Assembly: GCA_964418585.1 (NCBI GenBank)
Contig: CAYQMG010000089.1
Location: forward strand, 1-64,000
Length of the DNA stretch: 64,000 nucleotides
DNA from: JAJRTE01 sp964418585
GTDB taxonomy: Bacteria > Myxococcota_A > UBA796 > JAJRTE01
Direction of reading: 5' to 3'
In this document: piece after piece, positions 43,693 to 51,229 of the stretch
Layout: each line of letters starts with the position of its first letter
How positions within the stretch are numbered: position 1 is the first letter of the stretch
Translations under genes and position numbers: made by a program
The notes under the pieces: generated by a model
Databases searched by the model: none
Seen by the model: only the letters and a program-made list of their open reading frames with translations
Told to the model about the DNA's origin: nothing

Positions 43693-45063
43693 TCAGAAGG
43701 TCCGGGAAACGTGGCTCTCGAGGGGGGCGTCCTCGATGGCGAGGAAACGTTTTTCGATACCGGGTTCGTATTTCTCGAAACTGTAGAGTGCGGATGAGAG
43801 GATGTGGGTGCCTCGAGTCAAGCCCTTGAGGTTTCGTACCTGGTAGCCAACATTTCCGATCTGGCCTGGTTGCTCTTCGGGGGGGTCTGGCACCTCCTCG
43901 CGGTCCACGTAGAACAGTTCCGGGCGGAGATCCACGTTGCTCACGATGGAGAGTCTGTTCACCCAGCCGCCCCGGTTTCCGGGTGACCGTCCGAATGTGA
44001 TGGACCAGTCGGCCGGGCGCAGGTCGAGAGCAGCCTCCTCCGGAGATGTCTTGCCGTCCATCCGTACCGGGGTCGGGTTTCTCGAATTGAGGAACCACTG
44101 TCCGGCCGGGGCTTCGCCGTCCAGTGATATGCGGAGGTCGCAGGCACTCAGGAACGTATCCATGTCCAGCGGCAGCGTGATGGCAACCGGGAACTCGAAG
44201 AAGGTTCCGTAGAAAAAGTTGTCCTGGACCGCGGACGGGGAGGGAATCTTCCAGAACAGGACGACCCGGTTTCGCGTTCTTCGGATCACCCGCACGGGTC
44301 CGTCGATGTACCCGGTCAACTCGCTTGTGTAGTCATCCTCGGTCTTGTAGATGTCGAACGTATCCCACACGGTGCCCGTGAGTCGTATTTTCATCCTGTC
44401 GACCAGGTCGGTGCCGGTTCCACCGGCTTCCGACTTGAGCACCAGGCGGTCGAACACGATGGGGGCCTTGGCGGAGAAGACCAGCTCATAGCTGGTCCCA
44501 CGCACCAGTCGTTTTGGTGGGTCGAAGTCCACGTAGTCCCGGTTGGAGCGGGGAGGGGGACGGTCGAACGAGCCCAGGTAGAACCAGGCCCGGCCGCCAT
44601 CGAGGGGGTCGAGGAGTTCTATCTCCAGGCCATGGATAAGACCGTCGGGCCAGTGCGGCTGGTGAACCCGGTCCCCGGCGTCGCCTGCGACGAGGACCCA
44701 TTCGTCAGACGTGGAAAGCACCTGGTCGCCGGACGATGGATTTGCCTCGGGACCGGCGGTAAACACGTATTGGCCATCTTCCGTTCGCTCGTCCACCTGG
44801 CACGGGACGGTCTGCCATGCGCCTTTCCGGACGGCAAAGCACCCCAGGTGGGTCAGAGGCGTACCGAGCAGTGGGGAGAGGTGAACTCCGGTCAGGATCA
44901 CCGGGTCCACGTTTCGAGTCAGGGTGTCTGGAGCGTCGGGCGTGGGGGGGGTGTCGGCGGCAAAGGAGGGAGTGTTCAGGCACAGGAGGAGCGTTCCGAG
45001 CACGGCGGGAAACGCCTGTTGCGAAGCTGGCAGCCAGCCCCGTTCGATCCTTTCGCGTGTCAT
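43693..45063 (-). CDS. secreted protein of unknown function
   Basis: A 456-residue exported protein. ATG 45063 (GGTGG nearby) gives a signal peptide with a basic start and core AVLGTLLLCL, cleaved near SFAA. The open frame before this ATG is not protein-like. The mature sequence is beta-rich with many Pro, Asp and Arg residues (FYLGSFDRPPPRSNRDYVDF, PVRVIRRTRNRVVLFW) and may be a carbohydrate-binding or beta-sandwich protein; no catalytic motif is recognised. It follows the giant MopE/FG-GAP lipoprotein gene on the same strand after 171 bases and has its own candidate promoter. Confidence 0.65.
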   Translation of the reverse strand: MTRERIERGWLPASQQAFPAVLGTLLLCLNTPSFAADTPPTPDAPDTLTRNVDPVILTGVHLSPLLGTPLTHLGCFAVRKGAWQTVPCQVDERTEDGQYVFTAGPEANPSSGDQVLSTSDEWVLVAGDAGDRVHQPHWPDGLIHGLEIELLDPLDGGRAWFYLGSFDRPPPRSNRDYVDFDPPKRLVRGTSYELVFSAKAPIVFDRLVLKSEAGGTGTDLVDRMKIRLTGTVWDTFDIYKTEDDYTSELTGYIDGPVRVIRRTRNRVVLFWKIPSPSAVQDNFFYGTFFEFPVAITLPLDMDTFLSACDLRISLDGEAPAGQWFLNSRNPTPVRMDGKTSPEEAALDLRPADWSITFGRSPGNRGGWVNRLSIVSNVDLRPELFYVDREEVPDPPEEQPGQIGNVGYQVRNLKGLTRGTHILSSALYSFEKYEPGIEKRFLAIEDAPLESHVSRTF

Positions 45064-45132
45064 GAGACCACCGCTCACGCTGGATTTTGCCGGTCCGGGA
45101 TCTGGACTTCTTCGATGGACTTCACTTCCTGG

Positions 45133-45161
45133 GATGTAGCCGAGATCGAAGCAAAGATCAA
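45133..45161 (-). promoter_or_regulatory. candidate promoter of the secreted protein gene at 43693-45063
   Basis: Minus-strand TTGATC (complement of 45156-45161), 17-base spacer, TACATC (complement of 45133-45138). Weaker than other candidates in the window. Confidence 0.3.
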
Positions 45162-45234
45162 TCGAGGGGTGGTTTGGCCGGGTGTTCAAGTGCGGGAGTG
45201 TCCTTTGGTGAAATCGGGCGTACCGGGAGGAGGG

Positions 45235-48200
45235 TCACGTGCGTGGGAAGCCGAACATCACGAAAACGCGGCCCGCGTCGAGCGCACTGTCTTCGTCGTA
45301 TCCGGGCGCTCCGATGACGAAGTCGTCGTACCCATCCCCGTTCAGATCCCCAGCAGTATCCAGGCTCGATCCGGCCATGTCTCCGGGAGCGCCCTCGAGG
45401 AGTACGTCGGCGTCGTCGAGGGAGATCTGTCCGGCCCATCCGGCGTTGTCGCCGTAGAACACATAGACGGCGCCCGAGTCGGTTCCGCCCACATCGCTTT
45501 GAGAGAGGCCAATGGCGATGTCATCGTACCCGTCGCCGTCGATGTCCCCGATTCCAGCAACGGTGCAAGGACACACGCTGGATTCTTGCGTCATGAAGTA
45601 GGCATCGGCGCTTTGCTGAATGGCTCCGCCGTCCGGCAGGGTGGATCCCCCGAGGAACAGGTAGGCCACGCCCTGGGTGTCCTCGGTGCGGGTCTTCCGG
45701 CTGATGAGATAGTCGTCGAACCCGTCTCCGTTCACGTCCCCGGCCGATGCGAGATCGTAACCGACGTATTCGTAGGCGCCCCGACCTCTGAACGAGACAG
45801 CGCCGAGTTCGTCGAGAGAGGACGAGGTTTCTGCATCGAGATTCTCATAGCCGGGAACGAGGTAGACGATTCCGGATTCGGTGTGGGAAGGCAGGCCCTT
45901 GTCGGTTCCGGCCCCGGCCACCAGCATGTCGCACCACTCGTCTCCGTTCACGTTGTGGGCCATGGCCACAGCAAGGCCGATTTTGTCCATGGTGGTGGCT
46001 GTACCCTGCCCCTGGATCTTGGCAAAGTCTTGCGGCATGATTTCACCGGTGTACCGTTTGCCGTTGCTGCCGGGCAGCACGATGAGGTAGCCGCTGTCTC
46101 CCCAGGGGGTCCCCACGGCCAGGTCCTCGACGGCGTTGGTGGTGTCGTTCACATTGCATCCGCCCGAGATCGCGTAGCCCATCAAGGTGTCTTCGGCCAA
46201 TCCGTCTGCGGTGGCGTCGGCCAACTCGTTGAGGAACCCTCCCGTCCATCGGGAACTGCTGCCGTAGAAAATGTACAGGGTCCCCCCTGCAGAAGCCGAG
46301 GAAGGGCGGTAGGGGGCGCCCACGGCCAGGTCGTCGAACCCGTCGTTGTCCAGGTCTGCGAACGACAGGGCAAAGCCGGCACTGGAGCCGGCGAGGTCTT
46401 CCTTCAAGGTGACCCCGGCCGACGCAAGCGTCTGTGAGCGCCATCCGGTCTGCTTTCCGAAGAGCAGATGAACCGCCCCGCGACTGTCTCGTCCCGGCGC
46501 TCCGACCCCGAAATCGTTCAGACCGTCTCCATTCAGATCCCCGAGGAAGGCCACCGCGAACCCGGCTTGCGCGTTGATCTTGTCGCCCGTCAAGACCACC
46601 TCCTGGCTGCCGAGCGGAATGGTGCCATCCACCACACCGTCGCAGCTCTCGTCCTGGCCGTTGAACAGCTCAGGTGCGCCGGGATAGACTCGAGGGTCGT
46701 CGTCGTTGCAGTCGCTTCCGCCGAGGAGAGAATCGCCGTAGGCGTCGGGATAGCCCGGGCATGTGGTTGGATCGTCCCGCTCGATGTAGCCGTCGCCGTC
46801 GTCGTCCCCGCAGACCGAACCTTCGTCCACCCGTCCGTCGCAATTGTCGTCCTTGCCGTTCAGTACCTCGTTGGCGCCGGGATAGACGCTGATGTCGTTG
46901 TCGTCGCAATCGCCGGGGTTGTCCGCCTCGGCGAAACCGTCTCCATCGTCATCGAAGTTCTGGGTGCCCTCGTCGACCACACCGTCGCAGTCGTCGTCCA
47001 CGCCGTTGGCCTGTTCGGGGGCCCCGGGGTAGATTTGGGCGCTGCTGTCGTTGCAGTCTTCGTTGCTCTCCGCGTAGCCCGGTGGGGTGGCGCAGGCGTA
47101 CGTGTAGGCGCCTCCGGCATCGGTCCCGTAGCCATCGCCGTCGGCGTCGAGGTAGAAGACGGAGAGGGGTTCGAACCCCTCGTCGACGACACCGTTGCAG
47201 TTGGTGTCGATGCCGTCGCAGGCTTCCTCGGCGTCTGGATAGGCGTTTGGGTTGTCGTCGTGGCAGTCGGTGTTGGATTCCACGAATCCCTGGGGGGCCT
47301 CGCAGGCCATCACAGAAGTGGTGTCGCCGCCGTAGCCATCGCCGTCCGCGTCCTCCCAGAAAGTGAGCTTGACGTTTTCGTCGACATTGCCGTCGCAGTC
47401 GTCATCCTTGTTGTTGCACACTTCGGTGGCGTCCGGGTTGACTGAGAGGTCATGGTCGTCGCAGTCTCCGTCCTGGAGCACGTATCCCTCGGGTGGGGCG
47501 CACGCTTCCCGGGTCTCCTCGCTCCCGAACGTGTCGCCGTCCTCATCCCGGTAGAACGTGTAGGTTTCCACCTGATCGTCCACGATACCGTTGCAGTCGT
47601 CGTCCACGTCGTTGCACATTTCCTGTGCGCCCGGGTGCACCGTGCCGGCGGTATCGTCGCAGTCGTCGCCGTTGAGGACATGCCCGGGAGGAACCTCGCA
47701 ACCCACCAGTTCCTCGGCCGCTCCGTATCCGTCCCCGTCCGCGTCTGCGTGGTAGGTCACCGTGGCCCCCTCGTCCACCTCTCCGTTGCAGTTGTCGTCG
47801 ACTTCGTTGCAGATTTCTGTCGCGCCCGGGTGGATCGAAGCGTTGTCGTCGTCACAGTCCCCCGGCTCGAGGATGTAGCCCGGAGGAGGGACGCACCCTT
47901 GTTCGGTGGGGCTGTCCGTGGCGCCGTACCCGTCGCCATCCTCGTCCAGGTAGAAAGTGAGCGGGGTGGTCCCTTCGTCGACCTCGCCGTTGCAGTCGTC
48001 GTCCTTGCCATTACACACTTCCGCGGCTCCGGGATAGACCTCGGGATCGCTGTCGTCGCAGTCGTCGCCGACCTCGGACAGGCCTTCGGTCAGCGCACAG
48101 ACCTGAGCCGGCGGCTGGCTCCCATCGCCGTGGCCGTCTCCATCCGAATCGTAATAGAGGGAAATGAGGACTCCCTCGTCGATCTCCCCGTCGCAGTCGT

Positions 48201-49248
48201 TGTCCACGTTGTCGCACACTTCGGTGGCGTCCGGGTTGACGGTGCGGTCACTGTCGTCGCAGTCGTTGTCGCACGAGGAAAACCCATCGTGGTCCTTGTC
48301 GAACCCCTCGTCCACCTCGCCGTCGCAATCGTTGTCCACTCCGTCACAGAGTTCCTCGGCGAACGGATGAACCAGATAGGCGGTGTCGTCGCAGTCTCCG
48401 TCCGGGGGAAGGAAACAGCTTGAGTATCCATCGCCGTCCGCGTCCACGTCGTCCACCATGCCGTTGCAGTCGGTGTCGCGGCCATTGCAAGTCTCGAGCG
48501 CGCCGGGGTGAGTGGACGGGTCTGCGTCATTGCAGTCGATCTGGCCGCATTCGGCGAAGTATCCGTCTCCATCGTAGTCCGTGCAGGGGGTTACCTGGAG
48601 TTGGAACGAGGCGGTCGCCTCTTTCCCGAAGGCATCCCGGGCTGTTACGGTGATGGTGTGGGTGCCGCCCCCGAACGAGACGTCGGGGAGGCTGCATTCC
48701 GATGTGATGGGGTCGCTCTGCACGGTGCCGAGCAAGCCGTCGATGTTGCTTTCCCACACGCAGGTGAGGGAGTCGTCGTCGGTGTCGGAGACGCTGGCCA
48801 CCAAGGTGAGCACATCCTGCTCGGTGAGGACCGGCGGGGAGAGGGGGTCCGGGGAGATGAGGGTCACCGAAGGTGGCGCGTCGTAGATGGTGATATCCGT
48901 CTCGTCGCTCGCCTTCTGGCCGATGTCGTCCATGACCCACAGAGTCACGGTGAAAGTCCCCTCGGTTTCGAACACGATGTCGCAGGTGGCCATACCATCC
49001 TCGGTCACCGTGGCATCACATTGCCCCGGCGTACCCGCATCGAAGGTTACCACCAACTCCGTGGCTGATGTCTCGGAATCTCCGACCTCGCCTTGAAAGG
49101 TGACCGGGCCAGGATAGTGCGTGGTGCCCGGCTCGGGGGACACGAAATCCGCAGTCGGCGGCAGGTTCTCTTCCTGGCACCCGGCCACTGTCAGCCATCC
49201 CATGGCCAGCAGCGCCGCTCGCCGAAGGTCCGTCAGCAGGATCCTCAT
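45235..49248 (-). CDS. giant lipoprotein with MopE repeats and a seven-bladed FG-GAP propeller
   Basis: A 1,337-residue lipoprotein. ATG 49248 follows GAGGAG; the signal peptide LLAMGWLTVAGC ends in a lipobox. Residues ~25-215 are Ig/PKD-like beta domains (NLPPTADFVSPEPGT at the start). Eleven MopE-type repeats follow between about residues 222 and 873, each with a DxDGDG loop and a closing C(N/D)G.DxDCDG.VDEG motif; Cys and Asp are abundant, suggesting Ca2+ or other metal binding. The C-terminal ~440 residues contain seven FG-GAP blades (e.g. GDLNGDGLNDFGVGAPG, GDINGDGYDD-type loops), enough for a complete integrin-alpha-like beta-propeller. Probable surface-exposed binding or adhesion protein. 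Confidence 0.85.
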   Translation of the reverse strand: MRILLTDLRRAALLAMGWLTVAGCQEENLPPTADFVSPEPGTTHYPGPVTFQGEVGDSETSATELVVTFDAGTPGQCDATVTEDGMATCDIVFETEGTFTVTLWVMDDIGQKASDETDITIYDAPPSVTLISPDPLSPPVLTEQDVLTLVASVSDTDDDSLTCVWESNIDGLLGTVQSDPITSECSLPDVSFGGGTHTITVTARDAFGKEATASFQLQVTPCTDYDGDGYFAECGQIDCNDADPSTHPGALETCNGRDTDCNGMVDDVDADGDGYSSCFLPPDGDCDDTAYLVHPFAEELCDGVDNDCDGEVDEGFDKDHDGFSSCDNDCDDSDRTVNPDATEVCDNVDNDCDGEIDEGVLISLYYDSDGDGHGDGSQPPAQVCALTEGLSEVGDDCDDSDPEVYPGAAEVCNGKDDDCNGEVDEGTTPLTFYLDEDGDGYGATDSPTEQGCVPPPGYILEPGDCDDDNASIHPGATEICNEVDDNCNGEVDEGATVTYHADADGDGYGAAEELVGCEVPPGHVLNGDDCDDTAGTVHPGAQEMCNDVDDDCNGIVDDQVETYTFYRDEDGDTFGSEETREACAPPEGYVLQDGDCDDHDLSVNPDATEVCNNKDDDCDGNVDENVKLTFWEDADGDGYGGDTTSVMACEAPQGFVESNTDCHDDNPNAYPDAEEACDGIDTNCNGVVDEGFEPLSVFYLDADGDGYGTDAGGAYTYACATPPGYAESNEDCNDSSAQIYPGAPEQANGVDDDCDGVVDEGTQNFDDDGDGFAEADNPGDCDDNDISVYPGANEVLNGKDDNCDGRVDEGSVCGDDDGDGYIERDDPTTCPGYPDAYGDSLLGGSDCNDDDPRVYPGAPELFNGQDESCDGVVDGTIPLGSQEVVLTGDKINAQAGFAVAFLGDLNGDGLNDFGVGAPGRDSRGAVHLLFGKQTGWRSQTLASAGVTLKEDLAGSSAGFALSFADLDNDGFDDLAVGAPYRPSSASAGGTLYIFYGSSSRWTGGFLNELADATADGLAEDTLMGYAISGGCNVNDTTNAVEDLAVGTPWGDSGYLIVLPGSNGKRYTGEIMPQDFAKIQGQGTATTMDKIGLAVAMAHNVNGDEWCDMLVAGAGTDKGLPSHTESGIVYLVPGYENLDAETSSSLDELGAVSFRGRGAYEYVGYDLASAGDVNGDGFDDYLISRKTRTEDTQGVAYLFLGGSTLPDGGAIQQSADAYFMTQESSVCPCTVAGIGDIDGDGYDDIAIGLSQSDVGGTDSGAVYVFYGDNAGWAGQISLDDADVLLEGAPGDMAGSSLDTAGDLNGDGYDDFVIGAPGYDEDSALDAGRVFVMFGFPRT
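46627..48585 (-). repeat. eleven in-frame MopE-type repeats
   Basis: Imperfect repeats of about 45-70 codons, each closing with a version of GVDNDCDGEVDEG. The DNA is visibly repetitive (many near-copies of gtcgtcgcagtc-type strings) but spacing and sequence vary, so recombination-prone perfect repeats are short. Confidence 0.85.
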
Positions 49249-49456
49249 CAGTCCGTTCTCCTCGAAATTACCCGAAGACAATGCGCTCCGGTCTTCCGGA
49301 ACAGGGAAGCGGTTGAACTTCAGGACTCCACTATCGCAACGGCTCAACGGTTCAGAACAGCGTGCGCAGGGGGTGACAGCAGCGGGCGTGCAGCAGGGTG
49401 CGGGGCGATTCAGGTTGCGCGGCGTATGGTTACCTCACATGTCCAGACAAACGCCT

Positions 49457-49483
49457 ATTATACCATGGACATGGAAACGTCAA
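49457..49483 (-). promoter_or_regulatory. candidate promoter of the MopE/FG-GAP lipoprotein gene
   Basis: A perfect TATAAT on the minus strand (complement of 49457-49462) with TTGACG (complement of 49478-49483), spacer only 15 bases. The -35 element reaches into the end of the kinase gene. The transcript would carry an unusually long leader of about 200 bases before the ATG at 49248. Confidence 0.4.
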
Positions 49484-50115
49484 CCACTAGCGAGGAACTT
49501 TTCGACATCGGCGAGCAGGCGTGTGCGGTTTTCCCCTGTTCTGAGATCCTCGCGTGTGATCTCGATCACCTTCACGTCGATGTGGTACTTGTTCCGACAC
49601 ACGTTGGGAAAGCTGGTGTAGTAGCCGTTCAAGCCTTCCAGGAACTGACGGTTGATTCCTCGCTCCTCACGGCGCCCCCGTTTCCCGATACGGGAAAGGA
49701 GCAACTCGATGTCTGGTGCGTGGAGGTAAATGACCTTGTCCGGATGCTTGATGTCCTGGGTGAGGCGCCGGTAATAGTCGAAGTAGAGATCCAGCTCCTG
49801 GTCGGTCATGTGGCCCAACCCGTGGAGGTACTTGGCGAAAATCTCCGGGTCCTCGAGCAAGGTGCGGTCCTGGATACAGGATTTTTCCACCGAGTCGATG
49901 AGGCGGTGGTGCTCCACACGTTTGATGAGGAATTCCATCTGGAGGGTGAACGACCACCGTTTCATGTCGGCGTAGTAGCATTTGAGGAATCGGTTGTCGA
50001 TGACCGGTTCATCGAACAGCTCGAACCCGAATTCCTGACTGATCATTTTCGCAATGGTGGTCTTTCCCGAACCGATGTTGCCGGCCATCGCGACGAAGAG
50101 TTTTCGAGTGGACAT
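49480..50115 (-). CDS. deoxynucleoside kinase (dNK/dCK/dGK family)
   Basis: A 211-residue salvage enzyme that phosphorylates deoxynucleosides using NTP. The P-loop GNIGSGKTT is at 12-20; the substrate-binding and DR(S/T) region appears as QDRTLLEDPEIFAKYL; the lid region is rich in Arg (RIGKRGRREERGI). Length and order match the family. The start at 50115 follows CAGGAG. It is divergent from the CHAD gene. Together with the cytosine deaminase and UPRTase-like genes it makes nucleoside and base salvage a theme of the window. Confidence 0.9.
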   Translation of the reverse strand: MSTRKLFVAMAGNIGSGKTTIAKMISQEFGFELFDEPVIDNRFLKCYYADMKRWSFTLQMEFLIKRVEHHRLIDSVEKSCIQDRTLLEDPEIFAKYLHGLGHMTDQELDLYFDYYRRLTQDIKHPDKVIYLHAPDIELLLSRIGKRGRREERGINRQFLEGLNGYYTSFPNVCRNKYHIDVKVIEITREDLRTGENRTRLLADVEKFLASG

Positions 50116-50159
50116 GGCGTTCTCCTGCCGGCAGGGTGCTGGGTGCGTATCTGGTGGGC

Positions 50160-50189
50160 GCTATACCAGCCGGCGGGTAGGGGTGTCAA
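50160..50189 (-). promoter_or_regulatory. candidate promoter of the deoxynucleoside kinase gene
   Basis: Minus-strand TTGACA (complement of 50184-50189), 18-base spacer, TATAGC (complement of 50160-50165); leader about 40 bases. Confidence 0.5.
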
Positions 50190-50318
50190 TCCAAAATGGT
50201 TTGTGCTAGGCTTCGTGCAAGAGCGGATTCGGTCCGGGAATGCTGTGACGCGGGAAAGCCCGGGCTCGAGGGCGCCCGGGGTCGTCGGCACCGGAATCCA
50301 TGGAGAGAGGAGCCACCG

Positions 50319-51179
50319 TTGACAGAGCACCTGACCCGCCTCGAGACGCTGCTCCGCGCCTACTGTGATCGATATCTTGGGGAATTGCGGGCGCTGGAGG
50401 ATCTGGACGATCCGGATGTGATTCACGATTTCAGAGTGGCCACTCGTCGGTTGACCGAGGTGCTGAACCTTGTCCAACGGATTGAGCCGCGGCAGGCTTC
50501 GGCGGCGTTGCTGTCTGAACTTGGGCAGGCCGCACGGACTCTTTCCCGACTTCGGGAGCGGGATGTCTCCCTGGAACTCCTGGACGGTCTTGGGCGGACG
50601 CTACCGCGGCATGAGTACCTGGTCCGGTGGGGATGTGGCGCGTTGGCGCCGAGGCTGCAGAAGTTGCGGGGACGTGCCGCGGATCGTGCTCGAGCCGCCT
50701 TGACCTGGGAGCGGCGTCGTGAGCTTGAGCAGGCGGTGAGCGCCTTGCGGGCTGTGCGGTTCGATGTGTCGTGGGATCGCGTTGTGGTGGAGCGGGATCG
50801 GTTGATAGCACGGAACCGGGAGCGAGTGGAGGCGTTGTTTCCGGCGTTGCGCGTTTCTTCTCCGTCGGTCCGGGATCTTCACCGTTTGCGCATTGCGTTC
50901 AAGGCGCTGCGATACGCCCGGGAGTTGGAGCAGGGAGGCGGTGCGAAGCGTCGGACTCGAGTGCTTCGGCGGTTTCAGAACGGGCTGGGTGCCCACCGGG
51001 ATTGGCTGGAGTTGGCGAGGGCGGCGCGGGTTCGGCGGGATCGTCTGGGCGCTCGGGGTGGGCGTGGGAATCTGGTGGCCGGGCTCGAGGCCCTGGTGGA
51101 CCATGCGGAGTATCGTGCGGAGGAGGCGCTTGCCGCCACCCGTCGGCTGGCGGAGCGTGTTGACCCAGAATCACTTTGA
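50319..51179 (+). CDS. CHAD domain protein
   Basis: A 286-residue protein consisting of a CHAD domain, an alpha-helical fold with conserved histidines and many basic residues that binds inorganic polyphosphate. Typical segments are VIHDFRVATRRL near 32-43 and, in the second half, VRDLHRLRIAFKALRYARE with the conserved HRLRI(A/P)xK(A/K)LRY pattern. The start chosen is TTG 50319 with GAGAGGAG before it; the preceding open frame is Arg-rich shadow. No CYTH domain or polyphosphate kinase gene is nearby. The promoter of the next operon overlaps its stop codon. Confidence 0.85.
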   Translation: MTEHLTRLETLLRAYCDRYLGELRALEDLDDPDVIHDFRVATRRLTEVLNLVQRIEPRQASAALLSELGQAARTLSRLRERDVSLELLDGLGRTLPRHEYLVRWGCGALAPRLQKLRGRAADRARAALTWERRRELEQAVSALRAVRFDVSWDRVVVERDRLIARNRERVEALFPALRVSSPSVRDLHRLRIAFKALRYARELEQGGGAKRRTRVLRRFQNGLGAHRDWLELARAARVRRDRLGARGGRGNLVAGLEALVDHAEYRAEEALAATRRLAERVDPESL

Positions 51180-51204
51180 CGTTTCCGGATGCGCGGGATA
51201 GGAT
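51176..51204 (+). promoter_or_regulatory. candidate promoter of the molybdenum hydroxylase operon
   Basis: TTGACG (51176-51181) with its TGA forming the CHAD stop codon, 17-base spacer, TAGGAT (51199-51204). The ATG of the large subunit is 26 bases downstream. Confidence 0.5.
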
Positions 51205-51229
51205 GCTTGAAATTACAGGAGGTTTGCCC

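Noticed and set aside
47452..48423. Val/Ala-rich 323-codon plus-strand frame (and a similar one at 46468-47445)
   Set aside because: Both mirror the MopE repeats of the minus-strand lipoprotein (gtcgtcgca strings read as Val-Val-Ala); repetitive, no start signals.
46627..48585. Regularly spaced repeats resembling a CRISPR or minisatellite array
   Set aside because: The repeats are in frame, vary in length and encode MopE protein repeats; there are no constant repeats with unique spacers and no cas genes.
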